Shown here one piece after another: positions 44,906-56,611 of a stretch of 64,000 nt of DNA; the first letter of the stretch is position 1; each line of letters opens with the position of its first letter. Made by a program: the position numbers and the translations under genes. The notes beneath the pieces are model-generated. The model did not search any database and was not told where the DNA came from. It saw nothing but the letters and a program-made list of their open reading frames with translations. The stretch comes from Lactuca virosa (taxonomy: Eukaryota > Streptophyta > Magnoliopsida > Asterales > Asteraceae), in assembly GCA_928212115.1 (NCBI GenBank), contig CAKMRJ010005745.1, positions 98,175,609 through 98,239,608 of the forward strand. The letters run 5' to 3'.

Positions 44906-45255
44906 GAAGACCCCGGGGGGTTCCCGAGGCAGTTGGACATAAGACCATGTGGGGGTTCCCATGGCTTTCCAGGCTAAGACCATGTGGGGGTTCCCATGGC
45001 AGTGGGCTAAGATCATGTGGGGGTTGCAGTGACACCCGGTGTAAGACCTCGGAGGGTTTCCAGGGCATCCTTATATGTTTTTATGTTTATCTCATATGTT
45101 TGTATGTGTAGTTTGCATTATGTTTTGTTTGGCAGGAAGACCTTGTGGGGGTTCCCAAGGCAGGAAGACCATGTGGGGGTTCCCATGGCAGATAAGACCA
45201 CGTGGGGATTCCTGTGGCACTAGGTGTAAGACCCTGGAGGGTTTCCATGACTTCC
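44906..45255 (+). repeat. Minisatellite AAGACCATGTGGGGGTTCCC in F
   Basis: About nine imperfect units of 26-35 bp, each with AAGACC-TGTGGGGGTTCCC and ending GGCA or GGGT. Each unit can itself form a CCATG-CATGG hairpin. The short frames here are by-products of the repeat. Confidence 0.85.
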
Positions 45256-45595
45256 TTATATGATTATATACAGGGCTTATATGGTAGAGATAGCTTTTAC
45301 AGCTATTATGATATGTGTTATGTGGATTGTGTGTGGGGTATGCTCTGGGGGACTCGCTAAGCTTTGTGCTTACGGTTTACAATTTTGGTTTCAGGTATCA
45401 TCGATTTGGAAAAGAAGAGCTCGGATTGATTGCAGTGCACACACCTATGATTTCTGCAATGAATGATTTTCGGATGAACTCTGATAAATGATTCACTTAA
45501 CATGGATTTGAAATGTTTGAAATAAATGGTATCAATGTTTTAGCTATATTAAAAAGTGAAATTTTTACCCTTGATTTTTGAGTCGTTACACACTG

Positions 45596-46420
45596 ACAAA
45601 TGTGTCACCATCTGTAGTAATATGGAAGCCATAGAACTCAGGTGGCATGCTAACTCTTCTGAAACGCCTAAGAGGTAATGACTTGTCTTTCGGTTCAACA
45701 TGAATCTCTTCCTTTGGTTGACTGGTAGTATGATCTAAGGTTCCTTCACTTGTTGGCTCTTGAATTTCTTCAATGTCAATGGTACTCCTACAGTCGTCTT
45801 TGAATATTAGCTCTCTCTCTCTCTCTCTCTCACTCACTCTCTTGAAAGACTCCTCTTCATGCTGCAAAGACCACATTCTCACTAGATCCGTAGAATAATT
45901 ATCGAATGATTGCTTTGGGTAACAAATGAAAATACACTTCTCATTTCTAGATGCTAGCTTATCATGAGTCTCTCGTCTGACAAAAGCTTCGCAACTCCAG
46001 ACTTTGATATGTTCTAATAAGGGAACTTTACCCGTCCACATATCATGAGCTATTTTGGCAACCTTATTTATAGGGACAAGATTGAGGACGTGGGCGGCTA
46101 TCTCTAAGGCATACCCTTAGAAGTGAATTGGAAGAAAAGAATGACTCAACTTGAAACGAACCAGGTCTAAAAAGGTCTGATTACACCTCTCATCCACACC
46201 ATTCAATTGTGGTGTCCTAGGAGGAGTCAGTTGTGAAAATATTCCACATTCCTTTAGATAGTTGTTGAACTCGATACTAAGATACTCTCCGCCTCTATCG
46301 GATCTAAGCATCTTTATCTTCCTACCCAACTGATTCTCGACTTCATGTTTAAAGTCTTTGAAATTTTCAAAGATTTCCGACTTATGCTTGATTAAGTAGA
46401 TATAACCATACTTGCTATAA
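45596..46420 (-). pseudogene. Copia E RT linker and integrase
   Basis: Frame 45586-46041 (KVWSCEAFVRRETHDKLASR, PLRRFRRVSMPPEFYGFHIT) and frame 46117-46329 (MLRSDRGGEYLSIEFNNYLK, LNGVDERCNQTFLDLVRF). In the integrase core the usual VAERR context has changed to VDERC. Interrupted by F at the RT side and by several indels. Confidence 0.86.
45810..45832. repeat. (CT)n microsatellite in E
   Basis: About 23 bp of CT repeats within the acidic linker between integrase and RT; in the minus-strand frame it encodes a run of Arg-Glu. Confidence 0.85.
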
Positions 46421-47013
46421 TCATCTGTGAAAAGTTACATAAAATTGATTAGCATCCCTTATAGATAATCTGAAAGGTCCACACACATATGTATGTACGA
46501 GATCCAACAAACCTTCACCTCTTTCACAAGATCCAGTGAAGGGTAATTTTGTCATCTTTCCTAAAAGACAAGATTCACATGTATCATCTGACCTTAGGTC
46601 AAATGATTCCAACACTCCATCCTTTTGGAGTTGGGCAATGCATTTCTTGTTAATATGTCCAAGACAATAATGCCACAAGCATGATTTCTCTACACCATTA
46701 GACGAATCAATATGAAAAACATTGTTGCCTAAATTATCAACACACGTCACAGTTTCAAACACATCATCACAAGGTAAAGATTCAAATATAAAAAAAAACC
46801 ATTCTTATAAGCAGAAATAGAACCATTCAAATCATTAAATGAATATCTAAAAACTTGTCTGAATAAAGAATGAAAAGAAATAATGTTATGTATCATCTCT
46901 GATGAGTAGCAACAATTTATTCAATCTAAACAAACACCACTACTAAGCACTGGACTATAAACTCCAATCTTGGTAACAGGAGAAGATCGCCTATTCCCCA
47001 TGATCATATTCAT
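46421..47013 (-). pseudogene. Copia E integrase N-terminal region
   Basis: Frame 46421-46762: HIDSSNGVEKSCLWHYCLGH, then CIAQLQKDGVLESFDLRSDD, CESCLLGKMTKLPFTGSCER. HCRLGH of the family has become HYCLGH. The preceding region to 47013 is frameshifted. Confidence 0.85.
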
Positions 47014-48056
47014 TCATCCGTCTCCACCTCCTCTTTTTTCTCTTAGCCCCTGCAAATCAGAACAAATATGAAATCCACATCGTGTATCAAGGACCCAAGA
47101 ACGAGAAGATGATGAGTTATTATATGAAATAGTGTATATACCTACAGAAGATGGCTTCACTTTTCCATCCTTGATGTTTGGCAGATACTTTGGGCAGCTT
47201 CGTTTCCAATGCTCCTTATCATTGCAGTAAAAGCGTGTGGCCACTTTGGGATCAAAAGTGTGAGGAATTTCATAACTGGGCTTTCCTTTGGGTCCATTGC
47301 TTGACAACCTAACATAAGATTTTCCTTTCCAATTTTGTTTAGGAGGACCTTTCCTCTTCTTCCCCTTTCGCTATCCAATAGCCAGAACGAGATCACTAGC
47401 AGGAGTGGAGGCTAAACCTTTTCCTTTTATCCCCGCTTCATCTGTCTGAATAAGGTTGTGCAATTGAGCCAAGGTGGTCTTAGTGTCGTTCAAATGATAG
47501 GTCAAGATGAACTGATCATAACAACTTGGTAATGAGTTTAAGACTACATCAATATCCAACTCCTCATCAAAGTGCACATTTAGCCTAACAAGGTGCTCCA
47601 TGTATCGTTGCATTCTCTGCACGTGGGCACAAACTAAGTCTCCTTCCTTGAGCTTGCAATCCATGAGGGCTTTGACCACCTCATACTTTTCTTGACAAGC
47701 TCGCTTATGGAACTTTTCCACAAGGTCCTTGTTCATCTCATACGGCCAGTAGTCTTCATAAAATCTCTGCAACTCAGGGGTCATAGTAGCGACCATGATG
47801 CAATAAAATTTTGTCGCATCATCATAGTGTTTCTTGTAGGAGGCTAATTCTTCAGGAGTGTTCTTCTCTTCGTCAAATTCATTCAAATCTTTTCAAGGAC
47901 ATACTCCTTGTTCTCAAAATGAAGGGACATTTTCATGTTGCACATCCAATCGTTGTAGTTGGTGGCATCCAATGTCACGTTTTAGCAGATTGACAATAAC
48001 GAGAAGTTATGGTGGTTGGAGGAGGAGGAAGCAGAAGCATCAGTTGGAGTAGACAT
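47014..48056 (-). pseudogene. Copia E gag and protease
   Basis: Starts ATG 48056 (MSTPTDASASSSSNHHNFSL) with an in-frame TAA soon after and a frameshift near 47895. The main gag frame is 47371-47886 (TPEELASYKKHYDDATKFYC, LPSCYDQFILTYHLND). A second frame, 47014-47307, carries a knuckle missing its first cysteine (RFYCNDKEHWKRSC) and the protease WVLDTRCGFHICSD, in which the catalytic DTG has become DTR. Inactive. Confidence 0.87.
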
Positions 48057-48842
48057 CTATAAAAAGAAGGTACTTTTAGTTAGATAAGAATAATCCTTAA
48101 TATAGTAACCCCAAATAAAATATTAAGGCTAGGACCCAACTATATAATTCACAACATAGAAAAGGGATGCCGTGATCTAATTGTAAATTTTATAAAGGTA
48201 GGTAAATGACGATTTACCAATTCCATCAGAAAAGAAATGAAATTAAGTGAAATTCCTAGGTCTTTTGAGATTCATTGAAACTATTCAATGGCGTGTTTAA
48301 TCTTATATTATGCTCTTCTATTTGTGACTGAGATACTGTGGATCACAAATAAGATGTGAATAAGTATGCAAATGTGCTTGGTAACCTCATTGTCATTTAT
48401 CATCTTAGTTGATGTGCTGGTAAACCACACACGCTCCAACAACAATGATAATTTATTAGATACCCATTACAACTCTTTATTAGTTCTATTAGTGTGTTGG
48501 TTAACCACACACACCTCACTAACGACTTATAATGTGCAATGTATAATTTCATGGGTTAGCATACTAATTCACATATTTCCTAAAGTAACTAGATATAGAA
48601 TTTTAAATAAAAGGGTCTAGTACTTTTAAATAGCATTATACTTTTAATGAGATTTAGTTGTCCTATCAAATTCGTTCTGCTAACGACCCTCCGCTAATCA
48701 AGGAAGCGATGAGCGAGAGTGGACACCCATTTAACTACTATTTTATAGGCAGTTTCCTTATACCCCGTTATAGACTAGGTTCGTGAATGAGGCATACTAG
48801 CGATTTGACTGACTGACTTTTATACATATATTATTTAATCAT

Positions 48843-48893
<51 letters not shown>

Positions 48894-49388
48894 GTATTTT
48901 AAAACTTTTCAAATTACTAAGTTTATAGTTTAAATTTCGAAAATTAATAAACTATTAATTTAAATTTAAAATAAACCAAATAATTTAATATTTATCTATT
49001 AATTTAAAAAGTTAACTAAAATATTAAATTAGATAAGGATTAACTAATTAAATTAATCAAATAATTTAATCATGATCCTAACCCTCTAATTTTTGAAAAT
49101 TAGGGTGTAGGATATACCCAATTTTATAATTATCCCATTTAATTCAAATTAAACTAACAATTATCTAAAATAGGAAAGCCTAACAACTAGCCATATTTTT
49201 GAAAACTTGCGGAGGAAGGCTTGGCTTTCAAAACCCTAGCCCTAAATTTCAAAATCCAAGGGGAATAGGCTAGGGTTTCGAAAAACCATAACCCCAGTCG
49301 AAATTCATTCCTTTTAGGGTTTAATATCCATAAACCCTAATTGATCTAATTCAATAAATATAGCAATTCAATTGAAAACAAACCAAAT
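48057..49388 (-). other. Copia E 5' leader with conserved hairpins
   Basis: The third copy of the family leader. Hairpin TTTGTGA/TCACAAA at 48321-48349; hairpin 1, GTTGATG against CAACAAC (one mismatch), at 48408-48443; hairpin 2, TTAGTG/CACTAA, at 48489-48522; conserved block at about 48681-48736 (CTAACGACCCTCC, AATCAAGGAAGCGATGAG). An (AT)n tract of about 40 bp lies at 48850-48889. Confidence 0.72.
48850..48889. repeat. (AT)n microsatellite in the E leader
   Basis: A TA dinucleotide run. The same leader position in A and C has only short AT-rich sequence. Confidence 0.93.
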
Positions 49389-49400
49389 GCTCTGATACCA
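49389..49400 (-). other. Copia E primer binding site
   Basis: The minus strand reads TGGTATCAGAGC, one base from the 5' LTR. Confidence 0.88.
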
Positions 49401-49401
49401 C

Positions 49402-50200
49402 TGATAGGTTTTATGCAAAACAAAAGACTCTTAAGTTCACATGTAACCTAAAGATCTTTGTTTTCACTATTGAACCAATAACTATGAGCATCAAATAATA
49501 AACCCTAGATGGTATATGCTACTTTCGAAAATATCAAAAAGGTTTCGAATTTATACCTTAATGTTATTGTAGTAAATAACAATGATCCTTCACTTGTAGA
49601 TCTCTTGGATGCTAGCACCACAAATGTCGTGCCTCAAATGAAATGCCACGCAAGCTAGCAAGAAGATGACTTGAAGGAGGAGAGGAAAGGTATGAATTTC
49701 GGTTATCCCTTGTGCATAATAGGTGGCCGAAATTCTAAGGGATAGGGTCCTTCATATAGTGGTACAAGGAAACCTTAGATAACCCTAATTTGAATTAAAT
49801 TATGTTAATTCGAATTTACTAATTATCCAGCTTCGTATTTATCCACATAGGATATTCTAGAAACCCTAGAATATCCCTTCTGCAGCCTTTTGCTCAACTA
49901 TTGAACAATTACACTTCAGACCCTTCACTTTTAATTAAATATATTAATCCCAAAATTAATTCTAACTAATTCCTGATCAATTATTAATTAAATAATAAAA
50001 TTTCTAATTAATATATTACTTTCATAATATATTAATAAAATTCTAATTTCATTTTATTAATCATATAATAAATTAACCTCTCTCTTTAAAAGTTATCGTG
50101 TCCAATTGCTAGGTTTGAGGGCAACCCAAAAGGATTGTGCTACTTTCAATTCAAGTATATAGCAATTATAGTTATGGGCTTAGACACCTAATCCAAAATA
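49402..50200 (-). repeat. Copia E 5' LTR
   Basis: Starts TGATAGGTTTTATGC and pairs with 38881-39707. The right end is ambiguous (AATCCAAAATA), so the boundary may be off by a few bases. Confidence 0.83.
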
Positions 50201-50233
50201 TTGTTATTTTGAACCTAAGGGTCATATCAAATC

Positions 50234-50590
50234 TGTTGGGTTTTAGTTCAAAAATAGTTTCATAAACTAGAAAAATATGGCAACGGAAGACTTAAAGTTT
50301 TGAGCATAACATAAACTTTTATACCCACCAAGGATCTTCTAGCAAGTTATAGAAATATTTAAACACCAACCAAAGTGAGGATGAAGAAATAACAACCTTT
50401 GTAGCTCTTTGGGTCCTCTTGGGAGGCTTGGAAGTAGATGAAGAATGTGGAACCTTTGAGACACCAACAATGACTCAACTTGATGTATATGTTAGTCCAT
50501 AAACTCTTAAACCCTTAATCTTTAAGTTTATAACCAATATGAACTTAAAGAGGGCATGTGAATGCAAGTAATCTTCAAGAAAAGATGAAG

Positions 50591-50635
<45 letters not shown>

Positions 50636-51240
50636 ACCTCCTCTAAGGAGGTTACGGTTTTGGAGAGTGTGAATGAGCAACCAAATGAAAGCTTTAAGTC
50701 TTGTATTTATAGTAGAAACAATTCTTACATTTTGAATAAAATAATCACAAGACCATTCCCTTATTTAAATAATCAAAGAACCATTCTCACATTTAAATAA
50801 TCAAAAAGCCATACTCTTATTTAAATATTCAAAGAGCCATTCTCTCATTTAAATAATCAAAAACCCATAACTCTTTTCTTCATGAAAATTATATACAAAA
50901 AAAAAAGAGTTTGTTTAAATTTTATAAACTCAAAGTTTATAAAATATAAACTTTATCTTTTGAGTAAAAGACAAAAAGGTTTCAAATAGTCCAAAAATTT
51001 GTACATAACTTATTAATTCATACCATATGAATTATGTAACATTACTTGCTAATGAAAATTATTATTTCCATGAAATAAATAATTTCCAATTTAATTATAA
51101 GAGTTTTATTGAATATTTATTAAAATCAATTTCTAATAAATAATCAATTATATCAAGTTGTTGTTAGTGTGACCCATTAGTATAATATGTTAATTAGCAA
51201 TATCACTTTAATATGATTCTTGAGCATACTAGAGCTTTCA
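50234..51240 (-). repeat. Copia I 3' LTR (probable)
   Basis: A TG...CA-bounded unit from TGTTGGGTTTTAGTTC to ACTAGAGCTTTCA, followed by TCTCCTAGTTG, which sits where the polypurine tract would be. Contains a (GA)n tract at 50594-50632. No second LTR is in the window, so the boundaries rest on the ends and on the adjacent copia-like sequence. Confidence 0.6.
50594..50632. repeat. (GA)n microsatellite
   Basis: About 39 bp of AG repeats in the copia I LTR. The 80-codon frame across it (50558-50800) is a repeat artefact. Confidence 0.93.
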
Positions 51241-53865
51241 ATCTCCTAGTTGCGCAAGACTCATATTAGACTGATGTAGACAGTGGTGAACGTCTAGCAA
51301 CATTTCACTGCCCCCAACAACATACGACTTTGTGCCATTCTATCAACGCCTAATTCCTAAAAAGCTCAAAGCTACAATTGGTGTATAAGGTAAGTTTATC
51401 AGTTACCGCTTTGCTACAGACATCATGTTGAACATGAGATACGGATCACGATCAATCTCACTGGTTGTTCAACTTTTGGTAAGGAACCTTAAATGTCTAA
51501 CTCTCAACACATAAGAGGAACAAATCCCATCTTGACTACATAAGCATCTTGCATAGTTCACACCATACCTGAAAATGGCTTTTATAACTGTCCAGTTAAG
51601 GAACGATATTTGACCATATCAAAGCATAGTACTCCCTATACTTAAGTCCTACTATGTATCTTAGGTGTTAAGGATACAAAGATAGTACCTTTTAATCAAG
51701 TATCATTATTGATAGCGATCCATGAGATGATCTTGATGTGGGTCAGTTCAATACTAGTTCTCTGACAAGTACCTATGAAACTTGGTTACAACTACTTGCC
51801 TACTTTCATCTAGTGAAAGTCAACCAATCCAATTCATATTAGTCTTATTTTATAATTTCTCCCACAATTATAACCGACTGTGAAATTTTAGAATAATAAC
51901 ATTATTCATAGATTAAACATGTTAATATAGAACACAACAAGTATTAATGTGATGACTATATCCCAATATATCATAACATTATCTAATAGTTGTTGTTATA
52001 ATGTTCCAATATCCAAATACTAAATCCAAATCAAAATTCATTTCTAGAATAATAAAGTTTTATAGTTGAAGTGTGACCATTCATACTTAGCTCAAAAGAA
52101 TGACTTTATCAATGGATCTGTCAAAATTTAATTTGTGTGAATTCTGTAAATACTATCATTTCCATGCTTAACTTTACTCTAGGTATAGTTAAATATATTG
52201 GAGATATGATTGGTGTTCTTTCATGACATAGAGTCTCTTAGCTAGATTAAGTATACTCTCGAAGTCACAAAGATTTCTATGTGATCCTTGAATGGCAGAA
52301 ATCAACATAGTTTTTCAATGATCTCATTCATCCAATCATATTTGAATTCAACTTCTAAAGTAGTGTATTATTATTTTGTAGTAGATTATGTCATTATGTT
52401 TTGCTTGGACCTCATTCCAACAAGACTTAGTCTTCATTCCATAATGAAGTCAAAAATCCAATTATAATTCATAATTATTTATATTTGTTTAGAAATTAAC
52501 ATCTTGTGTAGCTCTTTCCATAAAGATCATTTCTAAACTAATTGTCTCATTCACTTAGTTCTTTTAAAGTACTCTTAGGATGCTCTCTTAGTCATCCAAT
52601 GACTTAACCATGTATTCAATTAGTATCCTATGACATGCTTAGAGCATGATCAAATACCATGCCCTATGCATAATATGGTGTAAATGATGAATTCATTTTT
52701 CAAGCAAATAGAATATAAATGATTTCATCTAGTTCAAGCCTATGAGCTATGTAATTTTGAGGCTAGCTCAAAATGATGCCATATGACAATGCTAAGAATT
52801 CTCCAAAAGAATCTTGTGTCTTGATCTCTTTCAAGATATTGCCAATATATGTATAAGGACATACAACTTTTAACATTCATTTTATCTATCCCTTATATAT
52901 TTCACATTCCAAGAATGTATGTTCTCCTTCCTAAGTCTTTCATTTTAGATAAACTTTCCGAGTCAAAGTGAAGACAACCTTGCTTAGTCAGAATGTGATT
53001 TCAAATGAATAAGTATGTCTCATTCATACAAGATTAGGAATTTCACTATGCTCCCACTAGTTCTTAGTAAACACACATGTTTTATTTATTTTGATATAAA
53101 AACATACCTTGTGGTTTTACATTAAAATGATGATTGCAACATTGATATGTTTGCTTTATATCCATAAGTGGATCTCAAGCTCCACATTTTGTTAGGATAA
53201 CATGGATTAAGAAAACCTCCAGGCTAATCTCTATAGATATCTTCTAGTAGATGTCTATTAAGAGAAATGGTCTTTCTTGAAATCTATATGATATATCTCA
53301 TATTAAGAATATGAATTTATAGTAAATAATATCCTTGTTGATCTAATTATAGCTACTTGTGAAAAAGGTTTGATCACAGTCAATGTCATGAATATGATAA
53401 GGATCACAGTCAATGACATAAGTATGACAAAATCCATGTAATTTATTCTTTCTAAAAGAATCATTTTCTCCTTCTAGCCTTGCTATAGGGATAAATTTTA
53501 ATCAAGCCCATTCTTGATTATCATACATGGGTTGCATCTCATGTTCATGACTCTAAGTCATTGATCAGATTCGAGATCTGACATAGCATCTTGGTATTTG
53601 ATGGATTTTCCAGAAACCATCAATAAAATCTCATCAATGAGAGATTCCACATTTCTCAAGTCGTAGATGATTTCTACCACTAATGTGAACAACTTGTGTT
53701 TGTGAATAGCTATTATTCAAGTTTAATAATCCTTGTTAAAACTAGTGCCAATCATTACTACACAATGTTATGGCTCTTGAGCTGCTTCAAGTTCCATGTA
53801 CCTCCCACTTGCTTTGTCATTAGAATCATTCTTTCTACTAACTTAGCCTTCATAAGAATAAGAGA
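51241..53865 (-). pseudogene. Copia I degraded 3' region, RNase H and RT
   Basis: No long frame remains, but fragments are recognisable on the minus strand. A non-coding 3' block (TAACCGACTGTGAAATTTTA, about 51870) is the counterpart of that in A and E. A region near 52100 (TTTATCAATGGATCTGTC) corresponds to the DPLxK end of RNase H. RT remains at about 53140-53240 correspond to the P-GF-NPCYPNK and YG-K region. The element breaks off at gypsy G near 53865 without its integrase, gag or 5' LTR. Confidence 0.6.
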
Positions 53866-53867
53866 AC

Positions 53868-54248
53868 ATGAGCCCAACCTATCATCCCCAGAACGACAAT
53901 CAAAGCGAAAGAACAATCCAAACGTTGGAGGATATGCTCAGAGCATGTGTGATAGATTTCAGAAGTGTGTGGACCACTCATCTACTCTTGATCGGGTTCT
54001 CATACAATAATAGCTATCACACCAGCATCAAGGTTGCGTCATTTGAGGCTTTCTATGGTTGGAAGTGTCGATCACCAATATGTTGGGCAGAAGTAGGTGT
54101 TACTGAAATAACAAAGGAATTCTCAGGAGATACATTAGTAACATGCCCATAAATCATCCACGTAACCACTGAGAAGATCGTGCAAATCAGAAAGCACCTG
54201 AAGATCGCTCGTAGACGTCAAAAGAGCTATGCTGATATCATTCATAAA
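53868..54248 (+). pseudogene. Gypsy G integrase core fragment
   Basis: Reads PTYHPQNDNQSERTIQTLED, then MLRACVIDFRSVWTTHLLLI and SYNNSYHTSIKVASFEAFYG. The core glutamate (QSER) is present, but the two catalytic Asp residues lie upstream of the break. A frameshift occurs near 54150, after which IHVTTEKIVQIRKHLKIA-type sequence leads to YADIIHK at the H insertion. Confidence 0.88.
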
Positions 54249-54978
54249 TGTAACAACCCGATAATTCGAATCAATGTAACGATCCAAAGTCGAGTTTGGT
54301 AACCTATCTTAATATAATAGGAATAACGTCAAAAATGAAATGTTCAAAAAGCTCAGTTTGAGTGTACTAAGTGGTAGATATCGTAACAAGGTTTCCAAAA
54401 ACATAAAGAACATTAAAATCCGAGTTATAAAGAAGGAGTTATGACCAATCAAAGATCCGCAACAAAACCGACAAAACACTGTTAAGCGTAAAATACGAAA
54501 TTCCGATAAAATACTTTTTAGCCTTAAGTATCTAAATGAAAGTCGTAGATATCATTAAACCGTAAACATACATAAAAAGAACGCCCAAATCTGACTTCGT
54601 ATGAGGAAGTTATGATTTTTCGAAGTTTCTGACCTAGCAGTAGATAGCTAAAAACTTGAAATAGAGATCAAGCGGTCTTTAGCTGACACAACCTAAACGA
54701 AAGTTGAAGACCCCGACAATAGGAGTACAACAGTAAAAAGTTTGACGAAAATGGACATCAGATGAAGGAGTTATGGAATTTAAACGGACTTTTCCAGGCC
54801 CGGCCTGTTAAAAATAATATCATAAAAATAAAGTCAAAATTAGCCGACGGAGTCTAAACGAGAGTTGTAGAACCTTTTCACACCTACGCGTACATATAAA
54901 GAACGTCGAAATCGGAGCTCGTACGCGATAGTTACGGATTTTACAAGTTCGGGACACAAAACCCAAGGCTGACTCGGC

Positions 54979-55141
54979 CTCACGACGTGAGGGAATCATG
55001 CTCACGACGTGAGCTCGTGATTGATGGGGTTCCAGAGCTGTCAGCAGATGTCGCGTGCTTGGAAGAGGATAAGATCAAAACTCACGACGTGAGCAAGCCC
55101 ATGCTCACGACGTGAGACCCCAAAAGTTGCCCTATAAATAG
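54979..55141 (+). promoter_or_regulatory. CTCACG-A-CGTGAG palindromes and TATA box in the H 5' LTR
   Basis: Four exact copies of CTCACGACGTGAG at 54979-54991, 55001-55013, 55081-55093 and 55104-55116, followed 16 bases later by CTATAAATAG (55132-55141). A putative enhancer-promoter by position. The 3' LTR has three copies (60711-60723, 60733-60745, 60812-60824) and a similar TATA box near 60841. Confidence 0.7.
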
Positions 55142-55845
55142 AAATCGAGGGTCAGCCGAGTTTGGTTGCTCATCTCTTACTCTCCCACTCCCGATACTCT
55201 CTCTAAGCCCTATTTTAACCCCCCGAAGCCCCGGTCTTCACATCCAAGTTCTGAAGGAAGTTTTTACACTCCCGAGATTCCCGAGAATCCCGAGAAATCC
55301 GCTTTCTCCTGTCAAAGTTCTGCTCGGTTTTCGTCTCACTTTCTTCAATCTATCAGGTGAGTTCATACCCTATCACTAAGTTTTCAAATGCTTTTAAACG
55401 CTTTTAAGGGGGGGGAATACAAGTAAACACACGGTTAAACTCGTGTGAAACACAAATCTTTTGCTATACTTTTCATACTGTTGTTTTAACTATCTTATGA
55501 AATTATTATCATGCAAAACATCATGCATCGCAACTTTACCCTCATGGGGTACAATATGTTTTATAAATATAAATATGTTTTATTTATATATCTGTATACT
55601 ACATCATACCAAGAGTAACCATTTCAACTATAACATCATGTTTATATAAGAAAATGCAACTCATTATTATGCCTTTGTTAACACTGTAGAAAGGGTAATC
55701 ATTTCAGAAATCATTCATATATCTTTCCAAATACGTGACTTAATTGAGAATATGTGAGTCAATCGTCTTCACCATACCTGTCAAGGTACCACTAGAAAGC
55801 CCTGTTTTATAACCAGAGTCTCTGTTGTGAGAACGTGATACGTGT

Positions 55846-55930
55846 GTATAGATCTATACGGGACTGATGATCCCGAGCTCTGACTGTTAGCTACAGTCCG
55901 CGGGGTGACAAATATCATATCGCTTCGACG
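55846..55930 (+). other. LTR core block shared by H and B
   Basis: The palindrome GTATAGATCTATAC (55846-55859) is followed by CGGGAC, then GACTGTTAGCTACAGTCCG and GGGGTGACA. B's LTR in the same orientation carries the same words in the same order (14042-14055 and neighbours; also 22745-22758). H's 3' LTR copy is at 61534-61547. The surrounding LTR sequence is otherwise largely different between the two families. Confidence 0.75.
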
Positions 55931-56599
55931 CCTGAAGAACGTCGCCGCAGGCAAACCCATCATAGTACGGTTATGAAAACTCACAAGATAGACAATTATT
56001 ATGGTATTTATGTTTTTGCGGGAAAAGTAATATTACAATTACTTTTATGCCAAATTACAAACTTCTTATAGTTTTGTTTACTAATAAAACTATGCATCAT
56101 TATTTTAAGTATGACATATTTACTTACAAATCATAGTCTTGGACATTTGAGACTACTCTCCGCTGTTAGGAAAATATAGGTTTTTCCTGGTTCAATACGT
56201 CCTTATTATACAAACAAAGATTCATAACTCCTTTTGTGAGAAAATATCGGATTTTCTGGAAAACAAACACGAAACTTTCAAATGGCATACAAATATATAC
56301 TTATGAACTCACCAACTTAATTGTTGACACTTTTTCTTTGAAATGACTTGTATTCTCAGGAAATCGCTAAACCAGGTTAGCAACTGCTTTTGGGGACTAA
56401 TGCTCTGGCGTTAGTAATATCTTTTGTAACATCATATTGTATTTGACTTTTGAAACATGTAATACAACAATCATGTAAACTTTTCAAATATATGTTATGG
56501 TGGTGTGTACTTTCTTTACTATTCATTTGTTATGATATTGTACATGACGTCCTCCGCCCCCGAACGTTTTCGCCGTTCAGGTTTGGGGGTGTGACAGAT

Positions 56600-56611
56600 T
56601 GGTATCAGAGC
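56600..56611 (+). other. Gypsy H primer binding site
   Basis: TGGTATCAGAGC three bases after the LTR, the initiator-Met tRNA type. The leader to 57075 has no supported ORF. Confidence 0.92.

Larger units (their letters stand above)
42185..45590 (+). mobile_element. F: single LTR with internal fold-back
   Basis: A 3,406-bp insertion with exact TSD CACTG (42180-42184 and 45591-45595). It begins TGTAACACCGGG and ends GAGTCGTTACA like a gypsy-type LTR, with no primer site, polypurine tract or coding region. Most of it is a huge inverted repeat centred at 43170-43171; the remaining right end holds a minisatellite. It is best explained as a solo LTR whose body has been duplicated in inverted orientation. 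Confidence 0.8.
38881..50200 (-). mobile_element. Copia element E (full length, interrupted by F)
   Basis: LTRs at 38881-39707 (3') and 49402-50200 (5'), primer site 49389-49400, same family as A and C. Without F it is about 7.9 kb. The flanks are GATTG on the left and TATTG on the right if the LTR ends four bases earlier, an imperfect and uncertain TSD. Gag-pol is present in order but broken repeatedly, making it the oldest-looking of the three by eye. Confidence 0.85.
54249..56596 (+). repeat. Gypsy H 5' LTR (2,348 bp)
   Basis: TGTAACAACCCG to GGGGGTGTGACA. It differs from the 3' LTR by a handful of substitutions and by two sizeable indels: one CTCACGACGTGAG unit with its spacer (about 23 bp), and about 19 bp near 55211. 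Both are bounded by short direct repeats. Confidence 0.93.

Noticed and set aside
45017..45263. Glycine/tryptophan-rich frames of 62-70 codons
   Set aside because: Generated by the AAGACC-GTGGGGGTTCCC minisatellite.
38881..50200. Element E as part of gypsy D with a clean TSD
   Set aside because: The flanking 5-mers (GATTG and TATTG) match only if the right LTR end is shifted, and the right flank cannot be recognised as D; left as uncertain.
50558..50800. 80-codon frame with Arg-Glu repeats
   Set aside because: Translation of the (GA)n microsatellite.
54979..55116. Regular repeats suggesting a CRISPR array
   Set aside because: Repeats are only 13 bp, palindromic and irregularly spaced, with no spacers of uniform length and no cas genes; this is plant LTR DNA.
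55166..55360. 64-codon frame in the H 5' LTR
   Set aside because: Lies in the LTR downstream of the TATA box; the frame is disrupted in the 3' LTR by a 19-bp deletion, so coding is not supported.
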